Made by a program: the position numbers and the translations under genes. A DNA stretch of 10,626 nt from Lentimicrobiaceae bacterium (GTDB taxonomy: Bacteria; Bacteroidota; Bacteroidia; Bacteroidales; WCHB1-69): NCBI GenBank assembly GCA_009787485.1, contig WQWP01000078.1, positions 1-10,626 of the forward strand. The letters run 5' to 3'. Below the pieces are notes generated by a model. It saw only the letters and a program-made list of their open reading frames with translations. It was not told the DNA's origin and searched no databases. Position 1 is the first letter of the stretch. Every line of letters starts with the position of its first letter. Below are positions 1 through 6,277 of the stretch, piece by piece.

Positions 1-12
1 GCTTTTCTCTCG

Positions 13-87
13 TCGGGATAGCAAGATTCGAACTTGCGACCTCCTGCTCCCAAAGCAGGCGCGATAACCGGACTACGCTATATCCCG
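13..87 (-). tRNA. tRNA-Pro (anticodon UGG)
   Basis: Read on the minus strand, a complete cloverleaf is visible. The acceptor stem pairs CGGGATA with TATCCCG. The anticodon stem CCTGC/GCAGG encloses the loop TTTGGGA, giving anticodon TGG (proline). The T arm contains GTTCGAAT. The discriminator base is A, and the following bases are not CCA, so CCA must be added after transcription. The exact end may be off by one base. Confidence 0.95.
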
Positions 88-97
88 AAAGCGGCGG

Positions 98-105
98 CAA
101 AAATA
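98..105 (-). promoter_or_regulatory. Candidate -7 box for the tRNA-Pro gene
   Basis: On the minus strand TATTTTTG, followed by CCGCCGC, matches the Bacteroidota housekeeping sigma factor -7 consensus TAnnTTTG exactly. It lies 10 bases upstream of the mature tRNA 5' end. I see no convincing TTG at the -33 distance, so this is a half-supported promoter. Confidence 0.4.
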
Positions 106-144
106 TACTTTTTAGCGAAAGAATTTTATAGTCGCAAAAAAATA

Positions 145-157
145 TAATTTCGCCGCC
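145..157 (+). promoter_or_regulatory. Possible -7 region of the NifU-like gene
   Basis: TAATTTCG followed by CCGCC differs from TAnnTTTG at one position and lies 14 bases before the ATG of the NifU-like gene. The 10-mer TTTCGCCGCC recurs at 8123-8132 before the OmpA lipoprotein gene. No clear -33 element is visible, so this is weak. Confidence 0.25.
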
Positions 158-171
158 TAAAATCAAAAAAA

Positions 172-417
172 ATGGAACCTACGACTTTAGTAGATCAAGT
201 AACCTCAATTATTGATCAAATTCGCCCCTATTTACAACAAGACGGGGGCGACATTCAGTTCATAGAACTAACCCCTGAAAACATCGTGCGCGTTCAGCTT
301 CGCGGCGCCTGCGGAAGTTGCCCGCACGCAAAAATTACCCTCAAACACATGGTAGAAGCTACTGTGATGGAGTACTGCCCGGAGATTACCGGAGTGGAAG
401 ATATTAACCTAATATAA
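172..417 (+). CDS. NifU-like C-terminal (Nfu) domain Fe-S cluster protein
   Basis: An 81-residue stand-alone Nfu domain. Proteins of this family bind or carry a Fe-S cluster in the cytoplasm and pass it to target apoproteins. What is seen: the N-terminal helix ends in the family signature RPYLQQDGGDI (residues 18-28), and the cluster-ligand motif GACGSCP has Cys47 and Cys50 in CxxC, followed by the usual TLK. The length equals one domain, so the NifU N-terminal scaffold and the A-type domain of NfuA are absent. The ATG at 172 sits just before the conserved helix, with no upstream in-frame alternative needed. No Shine-Dalgarno is visible, as is usual in Bacteroidota. It is divergent from the tRNA gene and 107 bases upstream of ychF. 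Family assignment is firm; the specific client proteins are unknown. Confidence 0.95.
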   Translation: MEPTTLVDQVTSIIDQIRPYLQQDGGDIQFIELTPENIVRVQLRGACGSCPHAKITLKHMVEATVMEYCPEITGVEDINLI

Positions 418-523
418 ATTTAAAGATTTAAAAATTTAAAATTTAAGGTTATAGTTACTAAATCGCAAATTCTTAAATCTTTAAATCTTTAAATTTTAAA
501 TTTTAAATTTTAAATCTTTAAAT
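416..523. repeat. AT-rich 7-8 bp periodic repeat forming an inverted repeat (spacer between the Nfu gene and ychF)
   Basis: The spacer consists mostly of units of the type AAATCTTT and AAATTTT. The left part (416-447) is in the opposite orientation to the right part (471-523). About 26 bases at 498-523 pair with the left part with one single-base insertion, leaving a loop of about 50 bases. The 34 bases at 471-504 recur exactly at 9114-9147. The element ends directly at the ychF ATG. Whether it acts as a terminator, promoter spacer or dispersed repeat cannot be told from the sequence. Confidence 0.75.
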
Positions 524-524
524 C

Positions 525-1622
525 ATGGCACTAAAATGCGGAATCATCGGTCTAACCAACAGCGGAAAAACAACACTCTTTAACTGTATTTCCAACACAA
601 AAGCAGCGATTACCGACTTTGCGTACAGCACAAACAAGTCGAACATCGGCGTGTGTAATGTGCCCGATCCGAGATTGGAACACATCAATACCTTCATCAA
701 GGCGGAGCGGTTGGTGTATGCCACGATGGATATTGTGGATATTCCGGGCTTGGCAAAAGGCGCCTCGCAAGGCGAAGGCATCGGGAATACGTTTTTGGCA
801 GATGTGCGTTTGTGCGATGCTTTAATTCATGTATTGCGCTGTTTCAATAATCCAAACTTACCTCACGTGGAAGGTTCCATTGACCCCGTTAGAGATATTG
901 AAATCATTGATTTTGAATTACAAGTAAAAGATATAGAGCAAATCGAGCGAAAAATGGCGAAGGTAGAAAAAGCCATGAAAGCAGGCGAAAAAAGCGCCAA
1001 ACAAGATTACGAAACCCTTCAAAAATATAAAAAACATATCGAAAACTTTCAGAATGTAAGCACGTTGGAGGTTTCTCCTGAAGAACGCGCCGTGATAGCC
1101 GACCTGCTTTTGCTTACCGAAAAACCGCAATTATTTGTATGTAATGTGAATGATGACGATGCCGTTTCCGGAAATAAATATGTAGAGCAAGTACAAGAGT
1201 ATCTGAAAGATAAAAACGCAGAAATGTTGATGATTGCCGGAAAAATTGAATCCGAAATTGCAGAATTGGAAGATGAAGAAGAGCGCATGATATTTTTGCA
1301 GGATGTAGGCTTAAGCGAAGCCGGCGTGCGCAAAGTAATTCGTGCCGCGTATAAATTGCTGAATCTCATCTCATTTTTCACAGTAGGCGGCAAAGAAAAC
1401 CGCGCCTGGACGATAAAGAGAGGCATGTTGGCGCCACAGGCAGCCGGCGCTATCCACAGCGATTTGGAACGCGGGTTTATTCGCGCAGAAGTCATTAAGT
1501 ATGACGATCTTGTAGCTTACGGATCCGAACTAAAATGCAAAGAAGCAGGGAAACTCTCTGTGGAAGGGAAAACCTATCAGGTGCAGGATGGGGATATTTT
1601 GCATATTAGGTTTAATGTATAA
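525..1622 (+). CDS. ychF: Redox-regulated ATPase YchF (Obg family, TRAFAC class)
   Basis: A 365-residue cytoplasmic ATPase of the YchF/OLA1 family, which associates with ribosomes and is linked to oxidative-stress responses. Seen: the P-loop GLTNSGKTT (residues 9-17) and the G3 motif DIPG (72-75) followed by LAKGASQGEGIGN. A helical, charged coiled-coil insert spans about 130-180. The G4 position reads NVND (207-210), and a C-terminal TGS domain covers about 285-365, ending QDGDILHIRFNV. The length is normal for the family. YchF prefers ATP because its G4 motif is NxxE instead of NKxD; here the glutamate position carries aspartate, a conservative but unusual change. The ATG at 525 directly precedes the canonical N-terminus LKCGIIG. 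Transcription is probably separate from the accessory genes downstream, given the 278-base structured spacer. Confidence 0.97.
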   Translation: MALKCGIIGLTNSGKTTLFNCISNTKAAITDFAYSTNKSNIGVCNVPDPRLEHINTFIKAERLVYATMDIVDIPGLAKGASQGEGIGNTFLADVRLCDALIHVLRCFNNPNLPHVEGSIDPVRDIEIIDFELQVKDIEQIERKMAKVEKAMKAGEKSAKQDYETLQKYKKHIENFQNVSTLEVSPEERAVIADLLLLTEKPQLFVCNVNDDDAVSGNKYVEQVQEYLKDKNAEMLMIAGKIESEIAELEDEEERMIFLQDVGLSEAGVRKVIRAAYKLLNLISFFTVGGKENRAWTIKRGMLAPQAAGAIHSDLERGFIRAEVIKYDDLVAYGSELKCKEAGKLSVEGKTYQVQDGDILHIRFNV

Positions 1623-1705
1623 TTAGCAGAATTTTATGTTTCTTTGCACCCTATTTATTAACCATAATAATAATTTTATGACTTAACAATTGGATATTAA
1701 CAGCT

Positions 1706-1882
1706 AATAAAAAAGCATTTTTTGCTGTATTCTTGCCTTTTCGAATTCTAGACAAATTCAACCTTTAAACATTCAAGAGCGCTCATGCTGCGGCGTGGGC
1801 TCTGCTCCGAAGATTTGAATGTTTAAGGTAGTCTAGAACCTCGAAAGGCAAATATACAGAGTTTAGTCCGCGCTTTTTTATT
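1706..1882. repeat. 177-bp imperfect palindrome / possible structured RNA or non-autonomous element
   Basis: This fills most of the 278-base gap between ychF and the HTH gene. The arms pair in order: AATAAAAAAGC (1706-1716) with 1872-1882, 11 bp perfect. CTGTAT (1725-1730) pairs with 1854-1859. TTGCCTTT (1733-1740) pairs with 1844-1851. CGA (1742-1744) pairs with 1841-1843. TTCTAGAC (1746-1753) pairs with 1831-1838. CCTTTAAACATTCAA (1762-1776) pairs with 1815-1828, with one bulged T. A GC-rich apical part has CATGC (1784-1788) with GCGTG (1793-1797) around UGCG. Internal loops separate the helices, giving a rod shape. It could be an ncRNA, a MITE-like insertion or a very long terminator; no target-site duplication was seen. 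Confidence 0.75.
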
Positions 1883-1900
1883 GTGATAAAATAAAATGCA

Positions 1901-2119
1901 ATGAACAACTACAATATTCATATAGGCGAATTGATTCTGAAAAAATTAAAAAAAGAGAAACTTTCGGTGGCGTGGCTTGCCGGAAAAATCAATATTGATC
2001 CGAGCAATCTTCATAAAAAATTGAAAAAAAAATCTATGGACACCGATTTGCTCCAACATATCTCTAAAGTATTAGATTATACGTTCTTTCAATACTATCT
2101 TGCCGATAATAAAAATTAA
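1901..2119 (+). CDS. Small helix-turn-helix DNA-binding protein
   Basis: A 72-residue basic protein with no signal peptide, probably cytoplasmic and DNA-binding. A helix-turn-helix is readable at residues about 21-42: LSVAWLAGKINIDPSNLHKKLK. It resembles the short XRE/Cro-like regulators common in Bacteroidota, in which a 'SVxWLAxKI' first helix is followed by a recognition helix with 'NLHK' and a 'DTDLL' segment. Only the HTH domain is present; there is no sensor or dimerisation domain. It sits between the long palindrome (ends 1882) and three phased palindromes (2122-2187) that begin 2 bases after its stop codon, which makes those palindromes plausible operators. It faces the exported-protein genes and could regulate them. 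Specific targets are inference. The ATG is the only reasonable start; no Shine-Dalgarno is seen. Confidence 0.85.
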   Translation: MNNYNIHIGELILKKLKKEKLSVAWLAGKINIDPSNLHKKLKKKSMDTDLLQHISKVLDYTFFQYYLADNKN

Positions 2120-2121
2120 TT

Positions 2122-2187
2122 GGGTAAATTTTACCCAAAAATTAGGTAAATTTTTACCCGAATATCGGGTAGATTTTAACCCGATAT
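2122..2187. promoter_or_regulatory. Three phased palindromes (candidate operator array)
   Basis: GGGTAAATTTTACCC (2122-2136), AGGTAAATTTTTACCC (2144-2159) and GGGTAGATTTTAACCC (2167-2182) are three versions of one palindrome, with centres about 22.5-23 bp apart, i.e. about two helical turns. The third extends to ATATCGGGT...ACCCGATAT (2162-2187), and CCCGAATATCGGG (2157-2169) bridges copies two and three. The array lies directly after the HTH gene and 70 bases before the promoter at 2257-2284. No T-tract follows any of the copies, so operators fit better than terminators, though attenuating hairpins cannot be excluded. Confidence 0.6.
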
Positions 2188-2256
2188 TTTTACCGATTGT
2201 AATAATATAAGTTGTTTTTTCACAGCGTAATAAAAACAAGCATTAAACACCAACCC

Positions 2257-2284
2257 TTGACCTAATAATTAAATATTATTTTTG
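2257..2284 (+). promoter_or_regulatory. Bacteroidota-type promoter for the exported-protein cluster
   Basis: TTG (2257-2259, within CTTGACC) and TATTTTTG (2277-2284) match the Bacteroidota -33 TTG and -7 TAnnTTTG elements with a 17-base gap. The expected start of transcription is about 2290, giving a leader of about 24 bases before the ATG at 2314. This is the cleanest promoter in the window. The palindromes at 2122-2187 lie just upstream, where a regulator could act. Confidence 0.7.
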
Positions 2285-2313
2285 CAGTATTATTAACTTA
2301 AAATTTTAAAAAC

Positions 2314-3264
2314 ATGAAAAAAACTTTTATTTTTTTACTCGGTGTAATACTGATAATGGGGTATGTAAATCTTTCTGCAAATGATTATATTTACAACGAA
2401 AAAGAACAAAAATCTTATACTATGACTCTTTTACAGGGCGAATTATGTAATTTTAGATTTGTATTAGAGAATCCTTACGGAGTAGGATGGTCTTCTTCTA
2501 ATGGTATTGAAATTACTGTTGATGGGGTAGGTTATGGATTGGTTAGATTGCCATGGGGTATGGGTAATTATTATGCCGAAGAAATCATAGCACTACCTTC
2601 CGGAGAGTTACAATTGTATTGGATTGGTAATCATAGTTATGAGACACATCAGTTCAAAGTTTATAATTCATTAGATGAATTGATTTATACAAGCCCTGAA
2701 GATGATTTTATATATGGAGGAATATTTTTGACCTATCAGAATGAATGTGTTGAATGCCTTCCCATAACCGATCTTGAGGGTATTTATATTGCTGAAGAAC
2801 ATCAAGTTAATTTGAGTTGGACTGCGCCTGAGAGTACAGATTTAATAGGTTATGATATTTACAGGAATGATGAACTTATAGATCATCTACCTCCTTCTAC
2901 TGTTTCTTATTTTGATAACACTACTGAATTAGAAGATGGATATTATACGTACTGCGTAAGCCCCATTTATCCTTCTATATGTTCTTTAGATGAAAAATGT
3001 TTTGGAACCTATATATCAAATGTGGGTATTGTAGATTATAAAGATAATATTTTAATTTATCCTAATCCTACAAATAATATTGTAAACATTTCAGGCATTG
3101 ACGTTGCCAACGTAAAGATCTTTAATAGCATAGGGCAATTAGTTTTAAATCAACATAATACAAATGCAATTAACGTTTCCGCATTACAAAACGGAATATA
3201 TATACTCTCTGTCAAAACCTCAACAGGTAGCATCATTCAAAAGAAAATAAGCATTAACCACTAA
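2314..3264 (+). CDS. Secreted FN3-domain protein with T9SS type A sorting domain
   Basis: A 316-residue exported protein. Seen: a signal peptide (about residues 1-22, KK then a hydrophobic run to LSAND), and a unique N-terminal domain (about 23-145) rich in Gly, Tyr and Trp whose function I do not recognise. A fibronectin type III-like domain (about 147-238) has VNLSWTAPE, IGYDIYRN and YYTYCVSP. A T9SS C-terminal sorting domain (about 243-316) has ILIYPNPTNN, an IFNSIGQLV strand and LQNGIYILSVKT. T9SS carries such proteins across the outer membrane and usually cleaves the sorting domain, anchoring or releasing the cargo; this is family knowledge. Cysteines at 45, 145, 148, 214, 223 and 229 could form disulfides. 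The clear promoter just upstream makes it the likely first gene of a cluster. Its biological cargo role (adhesion, binding) is not determinable. Confidence 0.85.
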   Translation: MKKTFIFLLGVILIMGYVNLSANDYIYNEKEQKSYTMTLLQGELCNFRFVLENPYGVGWSSSNGIEITVDGVGYGLVRLPWGMGNYYAEEIIALPSGELQLYWIGNHSYETHQFKVYNSLDELIYTSPEDDFIYGGIFLTYQNECVECLPITDLEGIYIAEEHQVNLSWTAPESTDLIGYDIYRNDELIDHLPPSTVSYFDNTTELEDGYYTYCVSPIYPSICSLDEKCFGTYISNVGIVDYKDNILIYPNPTNNIVNISGIDVANVKIFNSIGQLVLNQHNTNAINVSALQNGIYILSVKTSTGSIIQKKISINH

Positions 3265-3280
3265 CCATTAATCACTAAAA

Positions 3281-3320
3281 AAATCTGCGTAAATCTGTTT
3301 AATCTGCGTCATCTGCGTGC
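3281..3320. repeat. ATCTGCGT short tandem array in the spacer
   Basis: Four degenerate copies of ATCTGCGT(A) begin at 3283, 3293, 3302 and 3311, so the period is 9-10 bases. The second copy reads ATCTGTTT. I recall similar ATCTGCG-type periodic arrays in spacers of other bacterial genomes, but cannot verify this here. An inverted copy of the same period lies in the next gene at 3411-3427. Confidence 0.65.
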
Positions 3321-3367
3321 TAAAAACCAAACTTAACCAATAACATATTAACCAAAATTATATTCAC

Positions 3368-5134
3368 ATGAAAAAAATCTACACAATTGCAATTCTTCTC
3401 AGCATGGGAATTACGCAGATTTACGCACAATGTTATCAATGCGATAGCACTACAAAAGCCTTTACCATAGGCACAAATAACATCGCAACTGGACAGAACG
3501 CTTTCGCAGGTGGCAATGAATCATTCGCACCGGCTAACAATAGTTTCGCTTTCGGAAATGGCTCTCAAGTACTTGGATTAAATGGCATTGCTCTCGGTAA
3601 TAATGCTAAAGTAAGTAACTTTGCAGACGGCATTGCCATAGGTAGTTTTGCTACATCCAACGCCGCCAACAGTTTAGTATTTGGCATGGGCACTTCCGGT
3701 TCGCCTTTAGTTAACAACAAACCCAACAGCATTATGTTTGGCGTTAACAACAAACCCTCTTTAACCATTTTTAAACCCACCAATGCTGATAGAGGTTACC
3801 TTGGCATTGGCACAGAGGAGCCCAAAGAGATGGCGCATGTGGTGGGCAAGTTGCTTATAGAAAGAACAAATGAAGTTGCGAGTAGTTTGCAATTCAAACA
3901 CCCCAGCACAAGAGGAACTGGCCCGGGTCCCGATGAGCCGCAACTTGCCCCATCTTATTGGGATATATATTCTGATGCCGGAGGATTAAAATTTAACACT
4001 ATAGCACCCAATGGCACCAGCAGTCAAAGTATGATTATCAGTGGTAGCGGCTCTGTGGGGATTGGTATTGCTGTTCCAAAGGCCAAGCTACACGTAGTCC
4101 AGAACATTTTATCGGATGGTAATATTACTGCTTTAGATAAATTTGTATTAGCACCCGACCATAATTCCACTTCGGGATACTGGGAAATTTCGCGCACAAA
4201 TACCGGATTAAATTATGGGTACATGGATGGAACATTACAAAATGTTTTTTTCATGGGCAACAATGGAAAAATTGGAATGGGAACAAATACGCCTGCCGAA
4301 AAGTGGCAAGTAGTAAATGGAAATATATTAATTTCTAAAAACCCTGCTTCTACCTCAAGCGGATCTGTGATATTTAAACTCAACAGCGCCCATGAAAACG
4401 CCTGGGGAATTGAGTATATAAATTCAACGGCAGAGGGTTCCGGATTTAATTTTTGGAATAACAAAGATATTGGAGTGATTGATAATGTTTATCAAAAATA
4501 CTCTATTTTATTTCTATCAGATGGCAAAGATGGCAATGTAGGAATAGGGACAAAATCTCCGGGTGCAAAATTGGATGTTTCCGGTACGGTTAAAGCCTCA
4601 GCCGCCAATGTTACAGGAACCATAACCGGAAATGCTTTGACAATAAACCGAAATGCAGATATTGCAGGAACAATAACCGGTAATGCTTTGACAATAAACC
4701 GAAATGCAGATATTGCAGGAACAATAACCGGTAATGCTTTGACAATTGACAACGATGCAACTATTGCAGGGGCAATAACCGGAAATGCTTTGACAATTGA
4801 CACCGATGCAACTATTACCGGAACATTATCTGCAAACACTTTAAGCGCTAAGGGCGCCAATATTGACGGAAAGATAAAAACAAAAGCAATTGAAGTAACC
4901 TTAGAAGACTGGCCTGATTTTGTGTTTGAAGATGACTATAACCTGCTCCCTTTAAAAGAAGTAGAGCAATATATAAAGCAAAATGGTCATTTACCTGAGA
5001 TCCCGTCTGCCAAGGAAGTAGAAGAAAACGGTGTTAACCTTGGCGAAATGCAAAGCAAACTTTTAATGAAAATTGAAGAGCTTACGCTCTATATCTTAGA
5101 TTTACAAAAACAAATTGACGAATTAAAGAAATAA
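3368..5134 (+). CDS. Secreted fibre-like protein with YadA-type head motifs, GIGT motifs and a conserved C-terminal domain
   Basis: A 588-residue protein with a signal peptide (about 1-20, ITQIYA then QCYQC). Residues about 33-110 carry YadA/Hep_Hag-like head repeats (AxGxNAxA, SFAFGNGS, GIALGNNA, GIAIGSFA). Four GIGT-type motifs follow at about 145, 230, 302 and 391, each with a downstream P..K-hydrophobic pattern as in phage tail-fibre-like proteins. Residues 417-501 hold four 17-residue repeats (GTITGNALTINRNADIA and variants) plus a degenerate fifth. The C-terminus (about 503-588) has WPDFVFEDDYNL, GHLPEIPSAKEV, NGVNLGEM and a final coiled coil, a domain I know from many Bacteroidota surface proteins. 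I infer a trimeric stalk. There is neither a YadA barrel anchor nor a T9SS sorting domain, so the export route past the periplasm is unclear. It ends 16 bases before the next gene. Confidence 0.8.
   Translation: MKKIYTIAILLSMGITQIYAQCYQCDSTTKAFTIGTNNIATGQNAFAGGNESFAPANNSFAFGNGSQVLGLNGIALGNNAKVSNFADGIAIGSFATSNAANSLVFGMGTSGSPLVNNKPNSIMFGVNNKPSLTIFKPTNADRGYLGIGTEEPKEMAHVVGKLLIERTNEVASSLQFKHPSTRGTGPGPDEPQLAPSYWDIYSDAGGLKFNTIAPNGTSSQSMIISGSGSVGIGIAVPKAKLHVVQNILSDGNITALDKFVLAPDHNSTSGYWEISRTNTGLNYGYMDGTLQNVFFMGNNGKIGMGTNTPAEKWQVVNGNILISKNPASTSSGSVIFKLNSAHENAWGIEYINSTAEGSGFNFWNNKDIGVIDNVYQKYSILFLSDGKDGNVGIGTKSPGAKLDVSGTVKASAANVTGTITGNALTINRNADIAGTITGNALTINRNADIAGTITGNALTIDNDATIAGAITGNALTIDTDATITGTLSANTLSAKGANIDGKIKTKAIEVTLEDWPDFVFEDDYNLLPLKEVEQYIKQNGHLPEIPSAKEVEENGVNLGEMQSKLLMKIEELTLYILDLQKQIDELKK
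4616..4870 (+). repeat. 51-bp in-frame tandem repeat (4 copies plus a degenerate fifth)
   Basis: Units start at 4616, 4667, 4718, 4769 and (degenerate) 4820, exactly 51 bases apart and in frame, encoding 17 residues each. Units 1 and 2 differ at only two bases. Units 2 and 3 share their first half exactly, and the fifth is diverged. The repeats lie just before the conserved C-terminal domain of the fibre-like protein. Confidence 0.95.
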
Positions 5135-5137
5135 CGA

Positions 5138-5144
5138 AAGGAGA
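5138..5144 (+). promoter_or_regulatory. Strong Shine-Dalgarno sequence, unusual here
   Basis: AAGGAGA lies 6-7 bases before the ATG at 5151. Bacteroidota genes generally lack such sites, and no other gene in this window has one. It supports the ATG at 5151 as the start. Confidence 0.7.
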
Positions 5145-5150
5145 TAATTT

Positions 5151-6275
5151 ATGAAAAAAATAACATTACTCATTATGATACTGGGCGTGATAACCACAGC
5201 CAATGCCCAGATAGAAAAAAACGAATTGAAAATGCCGCCGAACTTAGAAGAAATGGTGGCTACGAAACTTAAAAACGAGCCTGTTGAAGAATTCTACAGA
5301 CATGGCATAAAAAACAAAGAGCAGTTGGAGAACTTACAATTGGGAAGAGCTATTCGTGACTATGTCATTAATGTTGATAATGACACCTTAACACCTCAAG
5401 GTTGGCGAGTGCCTGTCATGTATGAGGGAAAGGCGCTTTTTTTAGCGTATGTTACAGAAAGAGGTGCAAACTTTGGCTTTCCTAAAATGGGAGAAGATAT
5501 ACATCATTACGAACGTGAAGATTTGATGGGGATTGTAACGGTTAGGGATATACCTTGGGAATATTATTATATTCGGAGAGAGAATAAAGATGTTTTCGTA
5601 CAAGTGTTTGACCCGGCAGCGCGCCAATATTTTAAAAACGAATATAGTTTAAGTGAGCTTATTGGCCTTAGAAATAGAGTTTTAGAGTTACGTGATGCCC
5701 ACCCAAAAGAGAGACGACAGGAAATTCCTGAAATTTATGGAACAAACCAAGTGAATGAAGATGATATTTTTGACACTAATTTTCCACAAAAACATGAACT
5801 GAAAATGACGCCCGAAATAACAGAAATGCTGGCTTCTACTTTTAAATACAGATCTGTTCAGAGCCTCTCAGCTTATGGCATAACAAACAGAGCGCAATTG
5901 GAAAATTTGCAATTTGGAAAACCTATTCCGGCGTATCGGATTGATATTGAAAATGAAAACTTAGTATTTACAGGTGCGTGGATTGTGCCTATGATGAGTA
6001 ACGGTGAGCCTCTTTTTACAGCAGATGTAATGGAATGGAGCAAGGGAGAATATCGTTGTTCGGGAGCTGGGGGAGTTGCTTTGGCAGAAATTCTTCGTAA
6101 TTATGAATACAAAGATTTGATAATTGGTTACCTAAGTGGTTATCCTTCAGAAAAGAGTTATCTTATTATTAGGAAAGAGCAAAAAGATATTTTTGTGTAT
6201 GTGTCAACAATAAAAACGCACGAAAGTTTTAATGAATATACTTTTAGTGAGATCATTAACTCTTTAAAAAAATAG
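5151..6275 (+). CDS. Secreted protein with two tandem copies of an unassigned domain
   Basis: 374 residues with a signal peptide (about 1-19, ANA|Q). The mature part is a duplication: residues 25-176 match 216-374. Shared landmarks are ELKM.P...EM.A (25/216), the segment YGI.N..QLENLQ.G ending in P.P.Y or its equivalent (51/242), W.VP.M..G..LF.A.V (85/277), YEY/YYYI, KD.FV.V (146/345) and NEY..SE. (163/361). The copies have diverged, with only scattered identity outside these motifs. I do not recognise the family by name. There is no T9SS sorting domain, no membrane segment and no obvious catalytic motif, so a periplasmic or secreted non-enzymatic role is likely. It starts 16 bases after the fibre-like gene behind a strong Shine-Dalgarno and ends 2 bases before a secreted cysteine protease gene. 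From that pairing I infer a protease inhibitor, chaperone or detached pro-domain; this is not shown directly. Confidence 0.75.
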   Translation: MKKITLLIMILGVITTANAQIEKNELKMPPNLEEMVATKLKNEPVEEFYRHGIKNKEQLENLQLGRAIRDYVINVDNDTLTPQGWRVPVMYEGKALFLAYVTERGANFGFPKMGEDIHHYEREDLMGIVTVRDIPWEYYYIRRENKDVFVQVFDPAARQYFKNEYSLSELIGLRNRVLELRDAHPKERRQEIPEIYGTNQVNEDDIFDTNFPQKHELKMTPEITEMLASTFKYRSVQSLSAYGITNRAQLENLQFGKPIPAYRIDIENENLVFTGAWIVPMMSNGEPLFTADVMEWSKGEYRCSGAGGVALAEILRNYEYKDLIIGYLSGYPSEKSYLIIRKEQKDIFVYVSTIKTHESFNEYTFSEIINSLKK

Positions 6276-6277
6276 AT

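Noticed and set aside
1049..1495. 148-residue minus-strand open frame inside ychF
   Set aside because: ychF is unambiguous on the other strand; the antisense product has no recognisable features.
1639..1646. TTTCTTTG before CACCC as a promoter -7 box downstream of ychF
   Set aside because: It differs from TAnnTTTG at the second base and has no TTG at the right distance upstream; too weak to annotate.
1706..1882. Retron msr-msd or 6S RNA as a firm call for the long palindrome
   Set aside because: No reverse transcriptase is nearby, and I cannot confirm conserved 6S features from sequence alone; kept only as a structured element.
2122..2136. First GGGTAAATTTTACCC palindrome as a terminator of the HTH gene
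   Set aside because: The stem is short and AT-rich in the centre, no T-tract follows, and two more phased copies suggest a binding site instead.
4492..4860. 122-residue minus-strand open frame with repeats
   Set aside because: Its periodic Val/Ile/Ala sequence is the antisense reading of the 51-bp coding repeats.
4616..4870. CRISPR array
   Set aside because: Repeats are contiguous and in frame, with no unique spacers and no cas genes.
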